Position numbers and translations under genes: made by a program. From DASQUP01 sp035641235 (GTDB taxonomy: Bacteria > Actinomycetota > CADDZG01 > WHSQ01), in contig DASQUP010000276.1 of assembly GCA_035641235.1 (NCBI GenBank), forward strand, positions 1 through 33,500: a DNA stretch of 33,500 bases, read 5' to 3'. Under the pieces are notes generated by a model, which had not been told where the DNA came from, did not search any database, and worked only from the letters and a program-made list of their open reading frames with translations. Positions 21,788 to 29,766 of the stretch are shown here, piece after piece. The stretch's first letter is position 1, and every line of letters starts with the position of its first letter.

Positions 21788-22690
21788 CTAGCTTCTCGGC
21801 CACGCGCGCGACGGCCCTGAGGGAGGCCGCGTCGACTCCCATACTCGCCGCCAGTGAGCCGCGTCTCGATCGGGTCCCTCGTCCAGATCGTCCTCGGCAT
21901 CGCGGCGCAGCGCGTCCCACCACGTCGTCCTCTCTTCATTGAGTAACACCGCAACCCGGCGGCGGATCCTGGTGTTGAAGTCGCGCGCGCCTTCGCCCTC
22001 CGCCGCCCGCATGGCGGTGCCGAATCGAACCGTCACCTCAGGACGTCCCGACACGGGCCACGACTTCCCGCGCGGCATGGCCGCGTAGGTGCCCGTGAGC
22101 GCGACCGGCACTACGGGGACGCCCTTCATCATCGCGATCAGCGCCGCTCCCGGCCGAAACTCACCCATCCAGCCATCCTTCGAGCGGGTCCCCTCCGGGA
22201 AGAGGATGAGGCTCCATCCGTCATCGAGCAGGGCGCCGGCTTGTTTGGTGCCCCTCAAACGGCCCCTGCGTTCGATGGGAAATGCGTTGAACACGAGCGA
22301 CGTTGCGAATGCTCTCCACGCGACATCGTAGAAATAGTCCGACGCCGCTCCGACCACGCACCGGCGTCGCCACGAACGCGGCAACGATGTGAGAAGCACC
22401 GGCGCGTCCAGGTGGCTTGCGTGATTCGCGACGAACACCGCCGGAGGTTCCACCGAGTCCAGGGAATCCAGCCCGCGGACGCGCCGGTTGAGTTCGAAGT
22501 CGAGAAGCGGTGACAGGAGTCCGCTCTGGATTACGTTGCGCGCCCCCGAAGCCACCGGACCGCGAAGGGAGGCAGGGAACGCACGGCTCCGCGCTTTATC
22601 CGCCGCCACGGACCCGGGGAGGAGGCGCCTTCGTCCCCATTGCCAACCCCGTGACATACCTTCGATTTCGTCGCGCAGTCTCACGGTCAT
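21788..22690 (-). CDS. 1-acyl-sn-glycerol-3-phosphate acyltransferase (PlsC) family protein
   Basis: The protein has 300 residues. The acyltransferase motif I H-x4-D is present in VANHASHLDAPVLL, and motif III is FPEGTRSKDGWMGEFRPGAALIA. VPVVPVALTGTYAAMPRG is the fourth conserved block. The family moves an acyl group from acyl-CoA or acyl-ACP to lysophosphatidate or a similar lipid at the membrane. The C-terminal extension (TWWDALRRDAEDDLDEG onwards) is charged. The ATG at 22690 overlaps the stop of the LarA-like gene (ATGA), so it was preferred to an ATG ten codons upstream. Confidence 0.93.
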   Translation of the reverse strand: MTVRLRDEIEGMSRGWQWGRRRLLPGSVAADKARSRAFPASLRGPVASGARNVIQSGLLSPLLDFELNRRVRGLDSLDSVEPPAVFVANHASHLDAPVLLTSLPRSWRRRCVVGAASDYFYDVAWRAFATSLVFNAFPIERRGRLRGTKQAGALLDDGWSLILFPEGTRSKDGWMGEFRPGAALIAMMKGVPVVPVALTGTYAAMPRGKSWPVSGRPEVTVRFGTAMRAAEGEGARDFNTRIRRRVAVLLNEERTTWWDALRRDAEDDLDEGPDRDAAHWRRVWESTRPPSGPSRAWPRS

Positions 22691-24264
22691 TTCACATCCG
22701 CAATCATCAGAGGTGGGCATCTGATGGCCGTGATGCGGGGTGAGGATCCAACCGAGTGGGATGCCATCTCGAGCGCATCGTCCAGGGTGCCGGCGCTCCT
22801 AAAGCCCAGTCGAGACACCGCACTGCGGTCTCCACCAACGAAAATGACATCGCCGAGATAGTCCATGGCATGCGCGGCCCAATACCACATGTAGAGGGGA
22901 TGGACTCCGTGGTACGCGTGCGACGTCCGGTACAGGTGGACGTACCAGGGGTCCGTTGCGAATCTCTCCTCGAACTTCTCTTCGATCAGCTGTGGGTTGG
23001 TCGTCTCGGGGAGCACTTCCTCGAAGAAGTCGACGTATGAGGGATGGTGCACCTGATGGAACTCACGCGGCACGGGATGGAAGCAGATCATCACGCCTCC
23101 TCGCCGTACAAGCGGACGCCCCCGGTACATGTTGAAGAAGTAACCCAGCCCCTGGCACACGACGAGGATCGGATTCATGATCGAGTTCACGTTGTACGGC
23201 CCGACGTAAGGGAGGCCGGCGAGGAGGATGTCCGATTCACCGTCGACCTCCACGGCCTGCTGGCTGTAGACCGCCGCCAGCGTCCGCTCGTGCACAGCCT
23301 CCGTCTCCCCGGCCGTTACTCCGGTGACCCCGTACGGCGCCCGGATCCGCGAGAAGATTTCCCTTTTCACCTTTGCCGAGATCCGGTTCGTCACCCTGGC
23401 GGTGGTGAGGTAGGTCGCTTGGTCGCGCGCCGACCACTCCCACTCTCTTTTCTGCAGGAAATCGAACGGCGCGCCGAACGACCGGTTGTCGAGCGTGGTT
23501 TCGATTTTGAAGACCTTCAGGCTCTTTTCCAGCAGCCGGCCCATCCGGTCGCATGAGGCATGCATTGCACTCGAGGGCGGATCCATGTACGAGCGGGAAT
23601 GCATCATCGTGTGCACGTTGTGGTGATGCTTCAGGCTCCGGTAAGAACCGAGGCCCACCGGCACGCTCTTGTGGCCACCGTCCATCGGAACGAGATTGAT
23701 GTTCACGTATACGACCAGGTCGCTGGTCAGGGCCCGGGATGAGACCTCGACGTGCTCCCCCTGATCCGTCGTTCCGACCAAGGTCAGGTCGTCGGGATCT
23801 TCGGCATCGAAGTTGCGAAGGCGATCCGGCCAGAAGGAGCCGAACACTCGCTCGCCCACAATGTGTTTTATCTCCGCGCCCGTCATCGGACGGTGGAGGG
23901 AGTTGGCAGCAATGATTTCGACGTCGTCCACTCCGGCTCGTGCGGCGCGCTCGATGACGTGCTCGAGCACTCGTCCGCGTACGTCCGGCGCCTGCATCGG
24001 CGGGAGCGGCAACGAGATGTCGTCGAAAGCGATCGTGAGTTTCATTCCCGCGCGCAACAAGTGATCAAGTGGTTCGGAGTCGAGCGGATGGTCGAGGGCA
24101 TGCTCGATGGCCGAGTCGACATCCCCAAGTGAGGGCAACGGATCGGGCGGGTAGACGACCCGGGATCCGAGTGGAAGTTTCTCCAGCCGGAATCCCTCGC
24201 CGTAGTGGAAAAGGATGGGCGGAGTCCGCTCATCGACTTCGAGCACGAATCCCGGTCGGCTCAA
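22687..24264 (-). CDS. LarA-like (nickel-dependent lactate racemase fold, DUF2088) protein
   Basis: The 525-residue protein is longer than ordinary LarA (about 425). The N-terminal half follows the family: LPLGSRVVYPPDPLPSLGDVDSAIEHALDHPL, then GMKLTIAFDDISLPLPPM, then IIAANSLHRPMTGAEIKHIVG with the conserved His-Arg. Lys199 in MDGGHKSVPVGLGSYRSL is at the place of the Lys that covalently holds the pincer nickel nucleotide in LarA, and HHHN follows. The start is TTG at 24264. AAGGAG lies about six bases upstream and the TTGA overlap couples it to the alcohol dehydrogenase gene. The larBCE cofactor genes are not in the window. The substrate is probably not lactate, given the lipid-like neighbours; this is inference. 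Confidence 0.88.
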   Translation of the reverse strand: MSRPGFVLEVDERTPPILFHYGEGFRLEKLPLGSRVVYPPDPLPSLGDVDSAIEHALDHPLDSEPLDHLLRAGMKLTIAFDDISLPLPPMQAPDVRGRVLEHVIERAARAGVDDVEIIAANSLHRPMTGAEIKHIVGERVFGSFWPDRLRNFDAEDPDDLTLVGTTDQGEHVEVSSRALTSDLVVYVNINLVPMDGGHKSVPVGLGSYRSLKHHHNVHTMMHSRSYMDPPSSAMHASCDRMGRLLEKSLKVFKIETTLDNRSFGAPFDFLQKREWEWSARDQATYLTTARVTNRISAKVKREIFSRIRAPYGVTGVTAGETEAVHERTLAAVYSQQAVEVDGESDILLAGLPYVGPYNVNSIMNPILVVCQGLGYFFNMYRGRPLVRRGGVMICFHPVPREFHQVHHPSYVDFFEEVLPETTNPQLIEEKFEERFATDPWYVHLYRTSHAYHGVHPLYMWYWAAHAMDYLGDVIFVGGDRSAVSRLGFRSAGTLDDALEMASHSVGSSPRITAIRCPPLMIADVK

Positions 24265-25454
24265 CTCGCTCTCCTTCTTCCGTTCGTGTGGATGTCGAAA
24301 GCCACTTTGATTGCACCGAGCCTGCCGCTCGACAGAGCATGGTCGATCGCTTCTCGCCATCGTGTGAGTGGGTATGTTGCAGAGACGAGACCGTCCACTG
24401 GAGTCTCCGCGCAGAACTCGATCGCATCGGAGAAGGCTCCCGCTCCCGTGTAGCTGCCGACGACCTCGAGCTCCCTGAACCACACCGGCGAGAGGTCCGT
24501 AGAAGCCGGCATCGAGGCGAGCACGACCCTCCCCTCTCCTTTTGTGCTGCGGAGAGCGACGTCCAGCGCGGCGCGCGATCCGGCACATTCGAACGCCAGA
24601 TCTGCGCCCCCCAGAAGGAACGGTGGCGAGCCAATCGGCTCCAGCTTGAATGCCTGAGTCTCCCGGCGCACCGCAGCGATCGCATCGTCCGCCCCGACGA
24701 TCTCGTCTGCTCCCCAGGCGCGCGCCAGCTCCGCCTGATGACGGTGTTTGGCGACCACCATCACAGTGCCGGCAGCGCCGCTCCTGCGAAGGGCCGCCAG
24801 CGTCAACAGACCGACCGTTCCCGCGCCGACTATCAGCACGCGGGCGTTCTGTGATACGGCGGCGCGCCTTACTGCCCGGATCGCGCACGCAGCCGGTTCC
24901 ACCATGACGGCTGCACGATCGGAGAGGTGATCCGGAACTCGCACGAGCTGCGTAGTGTGCGCGAGGAAGACCTCACTCCACCCCCCGCCCGTGTCGGCGC
25001 AGTAGCCGGTCTGCAGACCCGGGCTCACGTGGCCCGCTGTTACGCGTTCGCAAAGTTGGTGGCGTCCGCCCGCGCACGGTGCACACGGGGGTTGGATTCC
25101 TCGCGCCCGACACGAAAGGACGGGATCGATGACGACGCGATCCCCCAAGTTGAATCCGTCTGCCTCGTCGAGCACCTCGCCGACGACCTCGTGTCCGGGA
25201 ACAAACGGCATCGACACGAGAGCCGAGAAGTACAGGCTGGTTCGTCCGGCGATGGCAGAGAGGTCGGATCCGCATATTCCCGCGATGCGGGGGGCTATCC
25301 GGACCCATCCATCCTTGCGCCGATCCGGTGGAGTGACGTCGACCAGTCGCAGCGTCGATGCCGCCCCCGTGAGTACACCCGGCATCTTTCGTCCCAGCGA
25401 GCGTGCAGCGACGTATCGCGGCATCGACCGAAACATCTCGAGGGCGACGCTCAC
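24261..25454 (-). CDS. Zinc-dependent alcohol dehydrogenase (medium-chain)
   Basis: The protein has 397 residues. The catalytic zinc site is visible as GICGSDL (Cys) and PFVPGHEVVGEV (His-Glu). A Cys-rich loop (DPVLSCRARGIQPPCAPCAGGRHQLCERV) is the structural zinc lobe. The Rossmann motif is VLIVGAGTVGLLTLAALR. The start is GTG at 25454, overlapping the stop of the upstream reductase gene (GTGA). It probably oxidises or reduces an alcohol or aldehyde made by the acyl-CoA reductase encoded just upstream. The substrate is not readable. Confidence 0.93.
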   Translation of the reverse strand: MSVALEMFRSMPRYVAARSLGRKMPGVLTGAASTLRLVDVTPPDRRKDGWVRIAPRIAGICGSDLSAIAGRTSLYFSALVSMPFVPGHEVVGEVLDEADGFNLGDRVVIDPVLSCRARGIQPPCAPCAGGRHQLCERVTAGHVSPGLQTGYCADTGGGWSEVFLAHTTQLVRVPDHLSDRAAVMVEPAACAIRAVRRAAVSQNARVLIVGAGTVGLLTLAALRRSGAAGTVMVVAKHRHQAELARAWGADEIVGADDAIAAVRRETQAFKLEPIGSPPFLLGGADLAFECAGSRAALDVALRSTKGEGRVVLASMPASTDLSPVWFRELEVVGSYTGAGAFSDAIEFCAETPVDGLVSATYPLTRWREAIDHALSSGRLGAIKVAFDIHTNGRRRAS

Positions 25455-27676
25455 GCGCGTAGTCCAGGCATGAGGATTCTCGGCGTGCCTTGATCGGTGG
25501 GCCATTCCTCAATGGGCCACCGCCGCCGCCGCGCCTCGCGCGCGAGCCGGACGTCCGGGTTGACCGCAACGGGTGACCCCACGGCCTCAAGAAGCGGAAG
25601 GTCGCTCATGGAATCCGCGTACGCGTAGCTCTCGCGCAGATTCGCCTCGTGGGTGCGTGCGTAATCTCTCAACCACGACGCCCGTCCCTCGCCGACCAGC
25701 GGTGGTCCGTCCATGTCCCCTGTGAGTAGTCCGTTGCGCTCCACCAAATTTGCGGCGACGATCTCGTCGCAAAGAGGGGCGAGATGCTGAACGATGAAAC
25801 CAAGTGATGCCGTCACGAATACGACACGATGACCGGCCGCGCGATGTTCTCTAACTCTCCTTACGGCCCCGGGGGAGATTCGTCTGAACACCAAGTCCCC
25901 GAGCACTTCAGAAGCAAGGGACTTCACCTCTTCGGCATCCACCCCCTCGTACTGGCGGTAGAAATGGCGGAGGAACTCGCCGCGTTCGCGCCGGTCGAGC
26001 TTGATCCACCGGGGCACACGCGAAGCGATCTCGGCGACCCTTTTAAAGCGATCGAAGCCCGTCGTATCGGAGAGCCGCATCCACAGATACGGCTCCACGA
26101 CGTTCGAGTCCACGACCGTGCCCTCGATGTCGAACACGGCCAGAACCGGTTGCGGCCGCTCTCCCCTGATCTTGACCCGCGGCTCAATGCGCTTGGTCGA
26201 AAGCGCCCAGCGAGTGGACGAGGTGATCGATGGCAGATGGACGTCGTGCAGATAGTGACGCCAGTCAAAGGAGGTCACATCAAAGGAGAAATCATCCTTG
26301 TCCTCCGGCGGAAGAGAATCGAAGAGCGACCGGCAGCGGTCGTCGGTATAGATGACGTCCAGTTCCGTATAGGGGCCGTAGAGCTCCGAATAACGTGCCG
26401 CGAAATCGAGCCGTCCACGGAGTCTGTCCAGTCGCCTGACCGTTTCACGCCCGACCCGGTTGCGCGGCAGCCGAACCACGACGCTTTCCGCCAGATCGAG
26501 AACTCGGTCGGTGGTTTTCAGGGCTCTGTTGAGTCGATCCCGCCCTCGGAACTGCCACTCGGGCACCTTTATCTCGCCGCGCCCTCGATCTGGGAGCGGC
26601 TGGGCTTGGAAGTAGTCGCGTGTGACCTCGTACAACTCACCAAAGCTCAGCGGATTTCGCGCGCCGGAAGAGATGTGATACACCGCGCCGTTTTCCGGCG
26701 ACCGCGCGGCGACCGCCAACACTGCGTTCACAACGAGATCCACCGGTATGACGTCGATCACCGTGTCGGGGGAGCCGGGGAAGTCGGGAAGGGAGCCGCG
26801 GCCGAATCCAAGGATCACGGGTTCCGCCATGCGGAAGCCTTCGATCCACCCCGGGGAGGGATGTTCGAGGGCACTTTCGATGATCGATGGCCGGACGATC
26901 GTCAGCGGCGCGTCGCCGGCGAGTTCGAGGAGCGCCATCTCGGTGAGGGCCTTTGAGAAGGTGTACACGTCGGGCCATCCCATGCTGCGCGCCCGCTCTC
27001 TGCCGGCGTCGACGAGGCGGTCCCTCACCCAGTCGCGCCGGAGCCTCTCGGACCGCTTGGCAACCGACTGGGGCCCGGCGCGCCCGCGCTCCGTCCGCGC
27101 CCGTGCAATTACGTCCTGGAGCACCTCCGGCATGCGCGAACTGCGCTCGACATTGGTGCGAAGATCCACGGCCGCACTCGCTTCGGCGCGCCAGTCGACC
27201 GAACGCCCGAGCGGCTCCTCGTGCTGGGTGCCGCGCGTCGATCCCGCGACGTATGCGGTCGAGACGTGAATAAACGGCCTCCCGCGGCACACCTCGAACA
27301 GCGATACCGACCCCGACAGGTTTGTTCTAAAGGCTTCGTCAATCGGTGGATCGAACGAGACTGTTGCAGCGGTGTGGATAACGAGATCGGCATCTTCCGA
27401 AACCGGCGGAGCGTCGCCGCCGAGCGCACCGGAAACCGGTCGCAGTTTGGTGGCGGCGAGCTCCTTCAATCCCTCGGCGCCCAGTCTCTCCCTGGCCGGC
27501 GCGAATGCGGAGCTCCCGAGCAGTCTGTTGGCACGCGCCTCGGCGTTGCCCCGGATCAGTACGTCGATCCGGTCGACCGGAACGTCGACCAGAAGCCTCT
27601 CGAGGAGTGCGGTCCCCAGAAAACCCGTCGCGCCGGTGAGGAGCACACGCCGACCCCGCAACCGCTCACGTATCAA
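25451..27676 (-). CDS. Fatty acyl-CoA reductase (NAD_binding_4) fused to HAD-IB hydrolase
   Basis: The 741-residue protein has two domains. The N-terminal part (1-370) is an extended SDR/thioester reductase: nucleotide motif GATGFLG at 15-21, DLVIHTAATVSFD, HVSTAYVAG, and the catalytic YTFSK with Tyr238 and Lys242. The C-terminal part (about 505-725) is an HAD-IB hydrolase: VFDIEGTVVDSN with nucleophile Asp516, VFVTAS as motif II and ADSMSDLPLLEAVG as the metal motif. The second acid of the DxD motif is Glu here. Known fusions of this kind reduce long-chain acyl-CoA to aldehyde or alcohol; the HAD role is unclear. The start is TTG at 27676 after GGGGGAG. It is the first gene of the five-gene operon. 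Confidence 0.92.
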   Translation of the reverse strand: MIRERLRGRRVLLTGATGFLGTALLERLLVDVPVDRIDVLIRGNAEARANRLLGSSAFAPARERLGAEGLKELAATKLRPVSGALGGDAPPVSEDADLVIHTAATVSFDPPIDEAFRTNLSGSVSLFEVCRGRPFIHVSTAYVAGSTRGTQHEEPLGRSVDWRAEASAAVDLRTNVERSSRMPEVLQDVIARARTERGRAGPQSVAKRSERLRRDWVRDRLVDAGRERARSMGWPDVYTFSKALTEMALLELAGDAPLTIVRPSIIESALEHPSPGWIEGFRMAEPVILGFGRGSLPDFPGSPDTVIDVIPVDLVVNAVLAVAARSPENGAVYHISSGARNPLSFGELYEVTRDYFQAQPLPDRGRGEIKVPEWQFRGRDRLNRALKTTDRVLDLAESVVVRLPRNRVGRETVRRLDRLRGRLDFAARYSELYGPYTELDVIYTDDRCRSLFDSLPPEDKDDFSFDVTSFDWRHYLHDVHLPSITSSTRWALSTKRIEPRVKIRGERPQPVLAVFDIEGTVVDSNVVEPYLWMRLSDTTGFDRFKRVAEIASRVPRWIKLDRRERGEFLRHFYRQYEGVDAEEVKSLASEVLGDLVFRRISPGAVRRVREHRAAGHRVVFVTASLGFIVQHLAPLCDEIVAANLVERNGLLTGDMDGPPLVGEGRASWLRDYARTHEANLRESYAYADSMSDLPLLEAVGSPVAVNPDVRLAREARRRRWPIEEWPTDQGTPRILMPGLRA

Positions 27677-27703
27677 GAAGCTCCCCCGTCCCCGGCTCCA
27701 CCG

Positions 27704-27719
27704 TCTACCGCCCGGTAGA
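27704..27719. promoter_or_regulatory. Palindrome, candidate TetR operator
   Basis: TCTACCG-CC-CGGTAGA is a perfect 7-bp dyad with a 2-nt centre, 28 nt upstream of the first gene of the lipid operon. TetR regulators bind such short palindromes, and the operon ends with a tetR gene. A TAATCT -10-like element lies next to it on the minus strand. Confidence 0.45.
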
Positions 27720-27932
27720 TTACTTGGTCTCGGAGGCGAGCCTGTATGCCCGACGTTGTCGCGAGGACGGCGGCGGGCCCGCAGGGCGACTCAGAACGGT
27801 TTGGAGCCCGACGAGTCCGCCGCCGCCCGCAGCCACATCCGGAGCGGCATTCTGAGGAGGGACGACTGGCAGAAATTTCTAACTACTTGTGCTGGTCCTC
27901 ACATATGTCCACCTTAAGGAGCACCGCCAAGA

Positions 27933-29756
27933 TTGCGTATGGCGGGAACGACGACGATCGGAGTTCGAGTGGGGAGCGTGTTTTGGAATGGCCGAGGCGT
28001 GCCCTGGGAATTCGATCCCGGCCCGCCCCGGAACCGCAGTTGGGGCCGTTTGTTCGCCGAGACACCTAACTACAGAGGGCTGGGCGTTGCGGTAACTGGG
28101 CGGGAGGCCTTCCGGTGGCACTTCGGCCCGATGTTCTACCGCGGGCGGCTGTGGGATCGCTCCGTGAAGGTCCTGATCATCGGCCAGGAGGGCGCCCAAG
28201 ACGAGTCGCTCGCCGGGCGCTCCTTCGTTGGAGGAACCGGCGCGCGAATGCAGTATTTCCTCAACCACTTGGGGATAACTCGAAGCTATCTATTCCTCAA
28301 CACCTTCGTCTATCCGATCTTCGGGCAGTACACGAATTCCCTGCGAGGCCTGGCTCAGGACCCGCGCTCGCCCATCGCTCGGCACCGCAACCAGATATTC
28401 GACTATGCGCTGGCGCGCAACGACATCCATCTCGTCATTGCCGTCGGCAATGCGGCCAAGGAGTCCGTCGTCACGTGGGTGAAGTCGCGCGGTGGAACAA
28501 CCGGAACGCCGAACGACGTGACGAAAGCCGATGCTTCGGTTCTCGGACCGCGCGTAAGGCTTCTTGGGGTCATCCATCCCGGATCTGTATCCGCAGCTGT
28601 GAAGATGGACTTCGTTCGTGCGGCCGAGCAGATCGACAAATGGGCCGACGACGATGCAGGCTGGCTCCCTCCGGACCCGGGAGCGACCCGGAGACGCGCC
28701 GAGGACTATAGGTACCTATCAGCGCCGATCCCGTTCCACGACCTTCCGTTCGGTGCCTGCTGGCGGCTCGGCCGGGGCGGAACATCGTCTAATCGGAGTC
28801 CCGACCAGCGCGCCATCCAGCTGTTCGGAGCGGGGGGCAAGTACAACGGGCGCGGGGACGTCCTCGTGTATTCATCGTCCGCGACGGGTTCCGATGAGGG
28901 TTATGAGTCCGAGGATGGTGACCTCCCGTACGAGCCCCCGCGCCGTTCGTGGCGCTCCTTCGACTCGGGTCCGCCGAGCAGCATCGCGCGCCTCCTCATG
29001 GGCGGCGGGGCGGGTTTCGAGTGGCCGGACTTCCCAACTCTCGGGCTGCCGGGCGACGGATCGCTTGGGTACGGGCCCATATATAGAGGCCGGTGGTCAA
29101 ACATCAAAGCTCTGGTACTGGCCGACCAGCAATCGCACGACGACGTTTTTTCGGGCAGGGCGCTGTGCGGCGAGGCCGGTCAGCGACTCCAAGGGTTCCT
29201 CGAGGCGATGGGAATAGCTCGCGACTACCTGATCCTGAGGGTGTTGCCGGTCGACACGCTGAGCGTCTCGTTCTCGACCGTCAATAAAGCGGTGGACCAC
29301 CCGCAAACAAGAGCCCTCCACGCCGAGTTACTTCGCAGGATCCGAGCCTTCAACTCGCAGTTGGGCGTGATGCTCGCTGTCGGCTCGCAAGCCCAACGTC
29401 TGTTGCCCCATCTGCCGACGGACTCTCTGCCGGTGGTCGAGATGAAGGCATGGCGCCAATCGGGTTCGCGTGCGAGCTGGGCCGCAGCCATGTCGCGCTT
29501 GAAGAAGCTCTCCTATCCCACGGATACCAACCCCACGTTCGTGTGGGATGGGCTGCGCCGTCAGATTCCGAGCGCCGATCTCCCCTATGGATTCGTGAAG
29601 TGGCGTGCGAGTTCGGGCGACCGATCGGTTAGGCCGTCGCAGAACGGGTCCGCGTCGCCGCACTACTTGAAGCTTTTCATGCCCAACTGGGCGTTCCGCC
29701 TGCCTCCCAGTGCGCTATCAGCGTCGGAACGGGCGGCCGTCGAAGTGATCAGTTGA
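27933..29756 (+). CDS. Protein with two uracil-DNA-glycosylase-like domains
   Basis: The protein has 607 residues. Domain A (about 78-245) has the UDG-superfamily opening VKVLIIGQEGAQDESLAGRSFVGGTGARM, then LGITRSYLFLN, LVIAVGNAAKESV and RLLGVIHPGS with His215-Pro216. This is the order of motif I, the G-R-P-F-G block, the AVG strand and the H-P-S motif. Domain B (about 391-510) repeats it: IKALVLADQQSHDDVFSGRALCGEAGQRL, MGIARDYLILRV, VMLAVGSQAQRLL. Its His-Pro motif is gone (LPVVEMKAW). A Gly/Ser and acidic linker lies between. Only two Cys are present, so no Fe-S cluster as in family 4/5 UDG. DNA repair, nucleotide or unrelated binding roles are all open. The TTG at 27933 has AAGGAG 11 nt upstream; an ATG follows two codons later. 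Confidence 0.72.
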   Translation: MRMAGTTTIGVRVGSVFWNGRGVPWEFDPGPPRNRSWGRLFAETPNYRGLGVAVTGREAFRWHFGPMFYRGRLWDRSVKVLIIGQEGAQDESLAGRSFVGGTGARMQYFLNHLGITRSYLFLNTFVYPIFGQYTNSLRGLAQDPRSPIARHRNQIFDYALARNDIHLVIAVGNAAKESVVTWVKSRGGTTGTPNDVTKADASVLGPRVRLLGVIHPGSVSAAVKMDFVRAAEQIDKWADDDAGWLPPDPGATRRRAEDYRYLSAPIPFHDLPFGACWRLGRGGTSSNRSPDQRAIQLFGAGGKYNGRGDVLVYSSSATGSDEGYESEDGDLPYEPPRRSWRSFDSGPPSSIARLLMGGGAGFEWPDFPTLGLPGDGSLGYGPIYRGRWSNIKALVLADQQSHDDVFSGRALCGEAGQRLQGFLEAMGIARDYLILRVLPVDTLSVSFSTVNKAVDHPQTRALHAELLRRIRAFNSQLGVMLAVGSQAQRLLPHLPTDSLPVVEMKAWRQSGSRASWAAAMSRLKKLSYPTDTNPTFVWDGLRRQIPSADLPYGFVKWRASSGDRSVRPSQNGSASPHYLKLFMPNWAFRLPPSALSASERAAVEVIS

Positions 29757-29766
29757 GGAGGCATCG

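Noticed and set aside
22687..24888. A 733-residue version of the LarA-like protein starting far upstream
   Set aside because: The extra 208 residues are Arg/Gly-rich and lie inside the alcohol dehydrogenase gene. The TTG at 24264 with a good ribosome-binding site and TTGA overlap is the natural start.
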